A program made the position numbers and the translations under genes. A stretch of 12,951 nt of DNA from an uncultured Oscillospiraceae bacterium (GTDB lineage Bacteria; Bacillota; Clostridia; Oscillospirales; Oscillospiraceae), in assembly GCA_900763995.1 (NCBI GenBank), contig CAAFMK010000101.1, positions 1 through 12,951 on the forward strand. Reading direction: 5' to 3'. Shown here piece by piece: positions 6,438 to 12,951 of the stretch (positions within the stretch are counted from its first letter, which is position 1; every line of letters starts with the position of its first letter). The notes below the pieces were generated by a model that ran no database searches, was not told the DNA's origin, and worked only from the letters and a program-made list of their open reading frames with translations.

Positions 6438-6507
6438 GCGGCACCCTGTCCTTTCAACTGAGAGGAACAACTAAATTTTAAATGATACATTTAGGAGGTA
6501 AATCATC

Positions 6508-6888
6508 ATGGCTAGTGAGAAGATTACTGCTCTGATTGAGGAAGTTAAGGCTCTGACCGTTCTGGAGCTGTCCGAGCTGGTTAAGGCTCTGGAGGAGGAG
6601 TTCGGCGTGTCCGCTGCCGCTATGGCTGCTCCTGCTGCTGGCGGCGCTGGCTCTGCTGAGGCTGTTGCTGAGAAGACCGAGTTTGACGTGGTTCTGGCCG
6701 GCTTCGACGCTGCCGCTAAGATCAAGGTCATCAAGGTTGTCCGTGAGATCACCGGCCTGGGCCTGGCTGAGGCCAAGGCTGTTGTCGAGGGCGCTCCCAA
6801 GGCTCTGAAGGAGGCTGTCTCCAAGGACGAGGCCGAGGAGATGAAGAAGAAGCTGGAAGAGGCTGGCGCAAAGGTCGAGCTGAAGTAA
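6508..6888 (+). CDS. rplL: 50S ribosomal protein L7/L12
   Basis: This 126-residue stalk protein recruits and stimulates translational GTPases (EF-Tu, EF-G, IF2). The N-terminal dimerisation domain is residues 1 to about 32. An Ala/Gly-rich hinge follows (about 36-53, with AAAMAAPAAGGAG), then the globular C-terminal domain containing EKTEFDVVLAGFDAAAKIKV and GLGLAEAKAVVEGAPK. AGGAGG at 6493-6498 lies 9 bases before ATG 6508. The 70-nt gap after rplJ has its own strong ribosome site, fitting the need for several L7/L12 copies per L10. Unlike the classical order, rpoB does not follow: the operon ends at a terminator. Confidence 0.97.
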   Translation: MASEKITALIEEVKALTVLELSELVKALEEEFGVSAAAMAAPAAGGAGSAEAVAEKTEFDVVLAGFDAAAKIKVIKVVREITGLGLAEAKAVVEGAPKALKEAVSKDEAEEMKKKLEEAGAKVELK

Positions 6889-6953
6889 GCTTCCCTGACA
6901 TGAGCCCATCCCTCGGATAACACTCATGTTGTCCCACGAATCATGACCTATTT

Positions 6954-7000
6954 GAAGGTCCTGAGGAATCGTAACTGGTTCCTTGGGGCCTTCTTTTTTT
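6954..7000 (+). terminator. rplJL operon terminator
   Basis: GAAGGTCCTGAGGAA (6954-6968) and TTCCTTGGGGCCTTC (6979-6993) pair over 15 positions (three G·T wobbles) around a 10-nt loop, followed by seven T (6994-7000). A weaker inverted repeat ACATGAG/CTCATGT (6898-6904, 6923-6929) precedes it without a T run. Confidence 0.92.
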
Positions 7001-7063
7001 GTACAACTGTCCAAGATGTATTGTGCTCCTACAATTTCTAACTGAGGAAAAGCAAATAAACTA

Positions 7064-7092
7064 TTGCTTCAAACCACTGGATATGATATAGT
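7064..7092 (+). promoter_or_regulatory. Distal candidate promoter of the hydrogenase gene
   Basis: TTGCTT (7064-7069), a 17-base spacer and TATAGT (7087-7092), giving a start near 7099 and a leader of about 180 nt. Its -10 overlaps one arm of a 10-bp inverted repeat (7081-7090). Confidence 0.5.
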
Positions 7093-7182
7093 AATACCCC
7101 CAATATGAACGGTGCTGTTTGGAATGTGCATCCTGTTTGCCTGTTCAATCAGTGACAATAGAGTGGGAATCATATATCATAT
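7081..7182. repeat. 10-bp inverted repeat covering both hydrogenase -10 elements
   Basis: ATATGATATA (7081-7090) and its exact reverse complement TATATCATAT (7173-7182), 82 bases apart. Each overlaps a candidate -10 hexamer. It may be operator sites for a DNA-binding regulator, or simply chance similarity between A/T-rich promoters. Confidence 0.4.
7152..7180 (+). promoter_or_regulatory. Proximal candidate promoter of the hydrogenase gene
   Basis: GTGACA (7152-7157), 17-base spacer, TATCAT (7175-7180); each hexamer differs from consensus at one base. Start near 7187, leader about 94 nt. The -10 overlaps the second arm of the inverted repeat (7173-7182). Confidence 0.5.
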
Positions 7183-7280
7183 GGTGCAACTGATTTGCAA
7201 CAGAGGTTTTGTGGGGAGCACCTGTATCAACTGCGATACGATGTAAGGATAAGTGCTGCTAAGAGAACGGAGGTAACAGC

Positions 7281-8798
7281 ATGAGAGGAGTTCACAGTGC
7301 GGTAGATAATATTCGCCGCAGCGTATTTACAGAGGTCGCCAAGCTGGCCTACGAGGGAAAGGATCTGTCCCGTGTGGATGAAATCCCCTTCAACATCATA
7401 CCAGGGGAGATCGCCTACCACCGCCACGATGTATTTCTGGAGCGTGCAATCGTAGCGGCCCGTGTCCGTCTGGCACTGGGTATGAATCTGAAAGCAGATG
7501 GGCCCAGCCGCCCATTGAGTGCCACCATTGATGAGGCATACACCGATCAGAAATATTTTGAAGAGCCTCTGGTCAACATTATCCCCTTTGCCTGCAACGC
7601 CTGCCCCTCTAAGCATATCCGCATTACTGACAGCTGCCAGGGCTGTTTGTCCCACCCCTGTATGAATGTCTGCCCAAAGGATGCCATTTACCTGGACAAG
7701 TATAAGCACTGTCACATTGATCAGGAAAAATGTATCAAATGCGGCAAGTGCTATAATCAGTGCCCCTATCAGGCCATCAGCAAAATTGAGCGCCCCTGTG
7801 CAGCGGCCTGCGGTGTGGATGCCATTGGTTCAGATGAGATGGGCCGGGCGAAGATCGACTATGACAAGTGTGTCTCCTGTGGTATGTGTCTGGTCAACTG
7901 CCCATTTGCCGCCATTGCGGACAAGAGCCAGATTTTCCAGGTGATCAAAGCCATCAAAAAGCATGAGGAAGTCATCGCCTGTGTGGCTCCCGCCTTTGTG
8001 GGTCAGTTTGGAAAGGATGCAACCCCAGCCAAGTTGAAAGCGGCCATGAATCAGCTGGGCTTTACTGATGTGGCGGAGGTGGCCATCGGTGCGGATCTTT
8101 GTACCGTGGAGGAGGCCCAGGACTTTTTGCGCGATGTCCCCTCCAAGCTGGCATTTATGGGCACCTCCTGCTGTCCCGCCTGGTCGTCTATGGCCAAAAA
8201 GATGTTTCCAGAATTGAAAGATAATATCTCCATGGCACTGACCCCCATGGTCATTACAGCCAGAATGGTGAAAAAGGATCACCCCAATGCCCAGATTGCT
8301 TTCATTGGCCCATGTGCTGCCAAGAAGCTGGAGGCAAATCGCCGCTCAGTCCGGTCAGATGTGGACTTTGTGCTGACATTTGAGGAGCTTCAGGGAATGT
8401 TTGATGCCAAGGAGATCGACTTTCAGACCATTGAGGCAGATCCTGAGGACGGCATGGATGGCGGCACAGGTATGGGCCGTGGATTTGCTGTGGGTGGTGG
8501 TGTTGCTGCCGCTGTGGTAGAGGCCATCAAGCATATTGATCCAAGCCGTGAGATCCCTGTGGAGTATGGAGATGGCTTGAAAGAATGCCGAAAGATGCTG
8601 TCTCTGGCCAAAGCTGGCAAGCGAAATGGCTATCTGCTGGAGGGCATGGCCTGTCCTGGCGGCTGTGTGGCAGGTGCAGGCACCATTCAGCCAGTGAAGC
8701 AGAGTGCAATGAGTGTTTCCCAGTTTAAGCAGCAGGCAGTTGAGGCCAGCTGTACCAAAAGCCCCTTCCTGGATCGGCTGGAAGAGGTGCAAGAATAA
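7281..8798 (+). CDS. [FeFe] hydrogenase, group B type, monomeric
   Basis: This 505-residue, probably cytoplasmic enzyme is expected to catalyse reversible H2 formation with an electron carrier such as ferredoxin. The H-cluster motifs are TSCCPAW (295-301; C297 would be the proton-relay Cys and C298 a ligand), GPCAAKKLE with C345, and EGMACPGGC with C458 and C462. TSCCPAW, GPC and the GAG ending differ from the TSCCPGW/MPC forms of the classical group A and match group B (B1/B3). The N-terminal half has many cysteines. C105/C108/C119/C122/C127/C131 form a subfamily-specific block, followed by two ferredoxin-like 4Fe-4S motifs (C151-C154-C157-C161 and C197-C200-C203-C207). No signal peptide is seen. 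GGAGG (7269-7273) lies 7 bases before ATG 7281. It stands alone: no maturases (HydE/F/G) or NADH-linked subunits are in the window. Direction of catalysis in vivo is unknown. Confidence 0.94.
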   Translation: MRGVHSAVDNIRRSVFTEVAKLAYEGKDLSRVDEIPFNIIPGEIAYHRHDVFLERAIVAARVRLALGMNLKADGPSRPLSATIDEAYTDQKYFEEPLVNIIPFACNACPSKHIRITDSCQGCLSHPCMNVCPKDAIYLDKYKHCHIDQEKCIKCGKCYNQCPYQAISKIERPCAAACGVDAIGSDEMGRAKIDYDKCVSCGMCLVNCPFAAIADKSQIFQVIKAIKKHEEVIACVAPAFVGQFGKDATPAKLKAAMNQLGFTDVAEVAIGADLCTVEEAQDFLRDVPSKLAFMGTSCCPAWSSMAKKMFPELKDNISMALTPMVITARMVKKDHPNAQIAFIGPCAAKKLEANRRSVRSDVDFVLTFEELQGMFDAKEIDFQTIEADPEDGMDGGTGMGRGFAVGGGVAAAVVEAIKHIDPSREIPVEYGDGLKECRKMLSLAKAGKRNGYLLEGMACPGGCVAGAGTIQPVKQSAMSVSQFKQQAVEASCTKSPFLDRLEEVQE

Positions 8799-8882
8799 TT
8801 TGCACCGTTCACACAGCCAGATAGGTTGTTGTGTGGGCGGGATAGATTCATCTGTCATTTCACGGAGTATATGAAGCAAGAA

Positions 8883-8924
8883 TCCCCCTGGCACTTGGAC
8901 AAAATAGTCCAGATGCCAGGGGGA
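8883..8924. terminator. Strong hairpin between convergent hydrogenase and c-di-GMP genes
   Basis: CCCCCTGGCACTTGGAC (8884-8900) and GTCCAGATGCCAGGGGG (8907-8923) pair at 16 of 17 positions; an outer A-T pair extends the stem. The loop is 6 nt. It lies between the hydrogenase stop (8798) and the stop of the convergent gene (8982). Neither strand has a proper T run after it, so it may act as a barrier or 3'-end stabiliser rather than a textbook terminator. Confidence 0.5.
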
Positions 8925-8981
8925 CTCATCCATTTAAGAGCAATTTAGCTGGCTGTGGCACCAGATGACCGCTATGGACCC

Positions 8982-11900
8982 TTACAGGTTGGGTGGCTTT
9001 GTCTCATAACAGGTCATCAAATAGGCGTCATGGCCATTCCACTGGATCAAAGTTGCCTGTGCCAAAATGTAGGCATCAAGGGGCTCATTGTAAACCAGCT
9101 GTTCACAGTGCTTATCTTTGCCGATTTTGTGTGTGGGACAGTCGGGGCAGGGGGCGTCCAGACCACGCAGACATTGATAGCAGTACAGCCCCTCAGAAGC
9201 TTCTGGAATGACTGCCCTTGTGTGTTTGTTGACGAACAGGATCTGATAGGATTTTGAGTCAACCACATAGATCCAGGCGTGATAGTTCTCTAAAATGCTG
9301 TGCAGATTTTGGGCGTTGAGGGCCGCCTTATCATGGGCACGCTTTTTCAACAGGAATGTGGAGACCATCTCGGAGAAAAAGGTAAGTATATCGATCCGAT
9401 CCTGGGTCCATACCCGTGGTACGGTACACTCATCAAAACCGATATATCCACGGAATACGCCATACTCCCGAATGGCGCACTGAAGCATGGATTTGACCCC
9501 CTGTGGAGCCAGCAGATCATAGTACTCCTTTGGCAGTACAGAAATGTCTGGACAGTAAAAAATACCGTGTTCGTTGAAGTTTTTCTCATAGTCTGGGGCA
9601 TCTGTGATATAGCTGATGTTTTGAAGATTGTGCCGCTCTGGTCTGATACCGGTGTTGCACCACTCAAAGGTGTTGGAGCAACAGGTGTTATCTGCGTTAT
9701 TTTCAAAGATGTAGGTTCGGCTGGCGTTGATACGCTGACCCACCAGACTGAGCATATTCTGGATAACCGCCTCAATATCTTCAGTTTCATAGAGCTGCTG
9801 GAAGGCATACTGCAAAAGATTTGTATTGGAGCTCAGGTCATCCTTTACGGAGTCAATGGGACTTAGGCGCAGCGGAACAGTTTTTCGGGGGCCTTGGACA
9901 ATGGGATCATTTTTGTCATAGATCAGGCAGTTGTTCTTCCCCTGAGTTTTTACCTGATACAGTGCCAGATCCGCATGGCTGAACAGATCCTGAAAACTAT
10001 CTCCATGGATGGGGAATAGGGCTGCGCCAATAGAGCAGCCAAGATTTGCATCTGGCACCCGTTCATGGAGCACTGTGCGGAATACCTGGATCAGCTCCTT
10101 CAGCCGATCCTCCAGAATATTTGCATCAGGCAGCTGCTTCATGAACACCATGAACTCATCTCCGCCAATCCTGGCAACAATATCATCAGAGCGAAACATC
10201 CGCTTGATCTCAGTGGCGGCCTGTGTGATGATAATATCCCCCATCAGGTGGCCATAAATATCATTGACCTGCTTGAAATTGTCCAAATCAATGATAATAA
10301 AGGCAGAGGAGATATTGTGCTGGGTGTGGGCAAGGAAGTCCTCCACATAGCTGGTTCCAGCCCCCTTGTTTAATAGCCCTGTTAGGGGATCACGCTCTGC
10401 CCGCTCCTGTAAGGTTTTTGCAGCCCGTTTTTGGGCGTCAATATTGATGATGATACCAACCAGTCTGATGGGGGTGCCATGTCGGTCGTACTGGGTGGTG
10501 ATCCGAGCGCGACACCACAGGTACTGACCATCCAGCCTGGCCACACGCAGATCAAATTCCTGGTAGGAGGAGCCGTTGAGCAGTGCGTGAAAGACACTGA
10601 CAACCAGCGGCATATCCCCTGGATGGAGGTGGGACTCAGTCAGGACATGGCTTTCCACATCGTGAATAATGGGGGCATAACCAAAAATCTCTTTCCAGCG
10701 GGGGGAGAATGTGGCCTCTTTGGTGGACAGATCATATTCAAAAATCACATTTTCCGTCTGCTGAAGAATAATGGCCTGTCGCTCCAGGGTCTGCTGCAAC
10801 AGCTCCTCAGCCGCCTTGCTTTTGGAGATGTCGATGAGTAGAGAATAGAGGTACTCCTGTCCATCTGGCTCGCAAAAGAGCTGCCCCTGATTCAACACCC
10901 AAATATAGTGGCCGTTGCTGTGCAGTACCCGGAATTCCACTACAAACCCATTTTGTGTGCCAAGCTGTTCCTGGATAGAGGATAGGGTGTCCTGTCGGTC
11001 ATCGGGGTGGATGAGTTCGATCATGTGGTTGTGGTATTGGGTCTGGAGCTCATCGGGGGTATAGCCGAGAAGGGAGAGTATATCCTTGCTGGAGCGATTC
11101 AGCGTGAGGGTATCATCATTTCGCACAGAGTAGAGCCGATCCAGGGTATCAGAAATTGCGGAGCTCCAAAAGTCAGATGCTGGCTGTGCAGTTTTGATCC
11201 TGGCGGAGGAATCATCCAGCTCCTGCCACACAATGGAGACCCGCTTCCGGGAGGAATTTGTGGTTCCAATCCGCAGCATGGTCAGCTGATAGGGGATAGG
11301 CTCCCCACCTGTTAAATTCCTAAGATGGATACAGGTGTATGTACGCCGCAGCTTGTGCGCAAAGAGCTCTGGGATCTTTTGCTGAAATGCGGCAAAGAAA
11401 GTCTCTTTGTCCTCTGGCACAACCATGGTGTCAGCCACATATTCAATCATGGACTGGTAGGAGTGGATGGAATTTAGTACAAGGAGATTTGGATCCGGGT
11501 TGTAGACAACATGGTAGGTGGACTGTCCCAGATCAATTTCAAACACAGCGGCGTTCATATGCTGAAGGATGGCTTTGTATTTTGTGTGTGCCAGGGCCAG
11601 ACTGTCCTCCTCATCCTGGTTGACCTGGACAGGGCGGGAGGGTACAACAGACACCACAGTGCCGTGGTCGGCGTACATCTGCTCAATCTTGATGAAGTCC
11701 TCCAGAACCTGTTTGAAGCACTCCAGAAGTTTGGTGGAAAATCTGCCACACTCCCCATTGAGGATCATGTTGGCGGCCTGGTCAAAGGAGTAGGCACCCC
11801 GGTAGACCTGTTTGGTGGTCAGGGCATCATAGGCATCTGTAAGACCAACGACCTGGGCACAGATGGGAATGTCGTCACCAACCAGCCTATCAGGATACCC

Positions 11901-12719
11901 GCCTCCGTCCCATCTTTCATGGTGATAGCGGCAAATATGGTAGGCATATTTGAAATAATCCTGATCGTTGTTCTCCCTGAGCCGATCCAAAAGGCGGCAG
12001 CCAGCTTCACAGTGCCGTTGGACTTGAGTTCGCTCCCTTGGTGTGAGGGGGCCGGGCTTTTTTATAATGGAGGTTGGAATAGCGATTTTGCCAATGTCAT
12101 GGAGGGCGGACGCACTGGACATGAGCTGGATTTTATGGTCATCAAGATGATACTCCGGACAACAGCAGGCCACCTTTTGGAGCAGAGTCTTGGTAAGCAG
12201 CCGAATGCGGAGCAGATGCTGTCCCACCTCTACACTCTGATGCTCCAAAGCGTTGGCCAGCACATCCACCACCTGCTCGTTAGAGGATCGAAAGTGCGCA
12301 CCGATTTCTTCCTCCAATTCCTCCAGATGTGTTTTGTGGATATTGAGGTCAATGACCATTTGCACACGACGCTGCAACAGGGCAGGGTAACATGGAAGGA
12401 TCACCATATCAGCAGCGCCAAGCTCCATGATCTGCCCACAGACCCGTTCACCGGGCTTAGAGGTGAGGGCCACAAATGGGATGTTGGCCACCTTCTGGTG
12501 CTGAAGAATCTGACCAAGGCGCTCCAGCTCAGATGGTCCAAATTCAGAAACATCTAGAAGAACCGCTGCAATATACGCATGGCTCACCTCCAGCAGCTGC
12601 GCGGTCTGCTCCAGACTGGAGGCCTCCAGGAGAGTATAGGACTGCTCAAAAAGGGTGCCCAATGAGGAGCGGCTTTCATTGGTGCCACATGACAAAAGTA
12701 GTGTATTATGGCGTAACAT
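8982..12719 (-). CDS. Dual HD-GYP / GGDEF c-di-GMP signalling protein with PAS and GAF sensors
   Basis: A 1245-residue soluble protein. Domains in order: a receiver-like domain (1-125) keeping the phospho-acceptor Asp (D56) but lacking the acidic pair near the start (LLLSCG) and the usual Lys before Pro (ILPCYP), so probably degenerate. HD-GYP phosphodiesterase (about 150-345) has H207-D208, H236, HHE at 266-268, DGGGYP at 271-276 and D295, all intact. PAS-like domains lie at about 378-505, 525-640 and 650-770. GGDEF diguanylate cyclase (about 773-936) has GGDEF at 852-856 and inhibitory-site R843-xx-D846. A GAF-like domain spans about 965-1125, and a C-terminal PAS carries C1180-xx-C1183 and C1191-xx-C1194. 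The protein should both make and break c-di-GMP; which activity dominates is unknown. ATG 12719 is chosen because GGAGGA (12733-12728) is 8 bases upstream; ATGs at 12743 and 12752 have no such site. No transmembrane segment is evident. Confidence 0.93.
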   Translation of the reverse strand: MLRHNTLLLSCGTNESRSSLGTLFEQSYTLLEASSLEQTAQLLEVSHAYIAAVLLDVSEFGPSELERLGQILQHQKVANIPFVALTSKPGERVCGQIMELGAADMVILPCYPALLQRRVQMVIDLNIHKTHLEELEEEIGAHFRSSNEQVVDVLANALEHQSVEVGQHLLRIRLLTKTLLQKVACCCPEYHLDDHKIQLMSSASALHDIGKIAIPTSIIKKPGPLTPRERTQVQRHCEAGCRLLDRLRENNDQDYFKYAYHICRYHHERWDGGGYPDRLVGDDIPICAQVVGLTDAYDALTTKQVYRGAYSFDQAANMILNGECGRFSTKLLECFKQVLEDFIKIEQMYADHGTVVSVVPSRPVQVNQDEEDSLALAHTKYKAILQHMNAAVFEIDLGQSTYHVVYNPDPNLLVLNSIHSYQSMIEYVADTMVVPEDKETFFAAFQQKIPELFAHKLRRTYTCIHLRNLTGGEPIPYQLTMLRIGTTNSSRKRVSIVWQELDDSSARIKTAQPASDFWSSAISDTLDRLYSVRNDDTLTLNRSSKDILSLLGYTPDELQTQYHNHMIELIHPDDRQDTLSSIQEQLGTQNGFVVEFRVLHSNGHYIWVLNQGQLFCEPDGQEYLYSLLIDISKSKAAEELLQQTLERQAIILQQTENVIFEYDLSTKEATFSPRWKEIFGYAPIIHDVESHVLTESHLHPGDMPLVVSVFHALLNGSSYQEFDLRVARLDGQYLWCRARITTQYDRHGTPIRLVGIIINIDAQKRAAKTLQERAERDPLTGLLNKGAGTSYVEDFLAHTQHNISSAFIIIDLDNFKQVNDIYGHLMGDIIITQAATEIKRMFRSDDIVARIGGDEFMVFMKQLPDANILEDRLKELIQVFRTVLHERVPDANLGCSIGAALFPIHGDSFQDLFSHADLALYQVKTQGKNNCLIYDKNDPIVQGPRKTVPLRLSPIDSVKDDLSSNTNLLQYAFQQLYETEDIEAVIQNMLSLVGQRINASRTYIFENNADNTCCSNTFEWCNTGIRPERHNLQNISYITDAPDYEKNFNEHGIFYCPDISVLPKEYYDLLAPQGVKSMLQCAIREYGVFRGYIGFDECTVPRVWTQDRIDILTFFSEMVSTFLLKKRAHDKAALNAQNLHSILENYHAWIYVVDSKSYQILFVNKHTRAVIPEASEGLYCYQCLRGLDAPCPDCPTHKIGKDKHCEQLVYNEPLDAYILAQATLIQWNGHDAYLMTCYETKPPNL

Positions 12720-12882
12720 AGATGCATTCCTCCGTATTTCCATTGGCAACATCGTATGGCTCTGTCTCTGGACAGAAGCTGGGATCGCACATCAATGTGT
12801 TTGGCGATCTACGCTGAATCCCAAGATAACATTTCATCAGAAGTGCCCTGAGAAATTTGTTGAATGATAGGACACTTCGTTA

Positions 12883-12911
12883 ATTTTATCATAACATACA
12901 AAATATTGCAA
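12883..12911 (-). promoter_or_regulatory. Candidate promoter of the c-di-GMP protein gene
   Basis: On the minus strand: TTGCAA (12911-12906), 17-base spacer, TAAAAT (12888-12883). Predicted start near 12876, giving a leader of about 155 nt. The leader holds two imperfect hairpins (12870-12878 with 12840-12848; 12783-12787 with 12805-12809). No c-di-GMP riboswitch signature was found. Confidence 0.55.
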
Positions 12912-12951
12912 TGAAACCATGGTGAATATGCAATATAAATTGATGGATCAA

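Noticed and set aside
5655..6470. 271-codon minus-strand frame across the rplJL promoter and rplJ
   Set aside because: Antisense to L10 and to the L10 leader and promoter; no ribosome site, no family resemblance.
11511..12557. 348-codon open frame on the plus strand inside the c-di-GMP gene
   Set aside because: Antisense to the HD-GYP region, which has complete catalytic motifs. No ribosome site or recognisable domain in the plus-strand product.
12720..12752. ATG at 12752 or 12743 as the start of the c-di-GMP protein
   Set aside because: No Shine-Dalgarno sequence precedes either, while ATG 12719 has GGAGGA at 8 bases and begins right at the receiver-like domain.
12720..12951. c-di-GMP riboswitch in the leader of the GGDEF/HD-GYP gene
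   Set aside because: The conserved core sequences of class I or II c-di-GMP riboswitches are not visible; only generic hairpins are.

Overview
The window looks like chromosome of an anaerobic, low-to-mid GC Clostridia (Firmicutes), most likely near the Oscillospiraceae / Flavonifractor–Pseudoflavonifractor group. This rests on a tRNA-Thr T-box in front of thrS, a Bacillota-type L10 leader, a group B [FeFe] hydrogenase, a VanW/YoaR-type envelope protein and a large c-di-GMP protein with a clostridial Cys-rich PAS. Genus is inference; no rRNA marker is present.

Layout. (1) 143-2727, plus: a VanW-domain envelope protein, then a DUF2461 gene that starts at or just after its stop, closed by a strong terminator at 2740-2783. 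(2) 2784-3573: about 790 bases with no credible gene. A sigma-A-like promoter (2857-2885) and an 18-bp terminator-type hairpin (3334-3386) frame a possible ~500-nt plus-strand transcript without an intact reading frame. More hairpins follow up to 3557. (3) 3574-5677, minus: thrS encoding a threonyl-tRNA synthetase without the N-terminal TGS domain, behind a T-box leader with T-box sequence, antiterminator, terminator and near-consensus promoter. (4) 5707-7000, plus: rplJ-rplL behind a near-perfect promoter and an L10 autoregulatory leader with its own terminator, closed by a 15-bp terminator. The two promoters are back to back, 29 bp apart, so two attenuation switches face away from one A/T-rich block. 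(5) 7064-8798, plus: a monomeric, ferredoxin-like group B [FeFe] hydrogenase with two candidate promoters. (6) 8982-12911, minus: a 1245-residue signalling protein joining a degenerate receiver, an intact HD-GYP phosphodiesterase, PAS domains, an intact GGDEF cyclase with I-site, GAF and a Cys-rich PAS.

How it fits together. The centre is translation machinery (ThrRS, L10, L7/L12), each part controlled at the RNA level by its own cognate signal: uncharged tRNA-Thr for thrS, and presumably free L10-L7/L12 complex for rplJL. The flanks are independent units for envelope, redox and second-messenger functions. I see no mobile element, CRISPR array, tRNA or rRNA. The least explained parts are the gene-free stretch at 2784-3573 and the architecture of the c-di-GMP protein. 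I found no convincing new multi-gene system.
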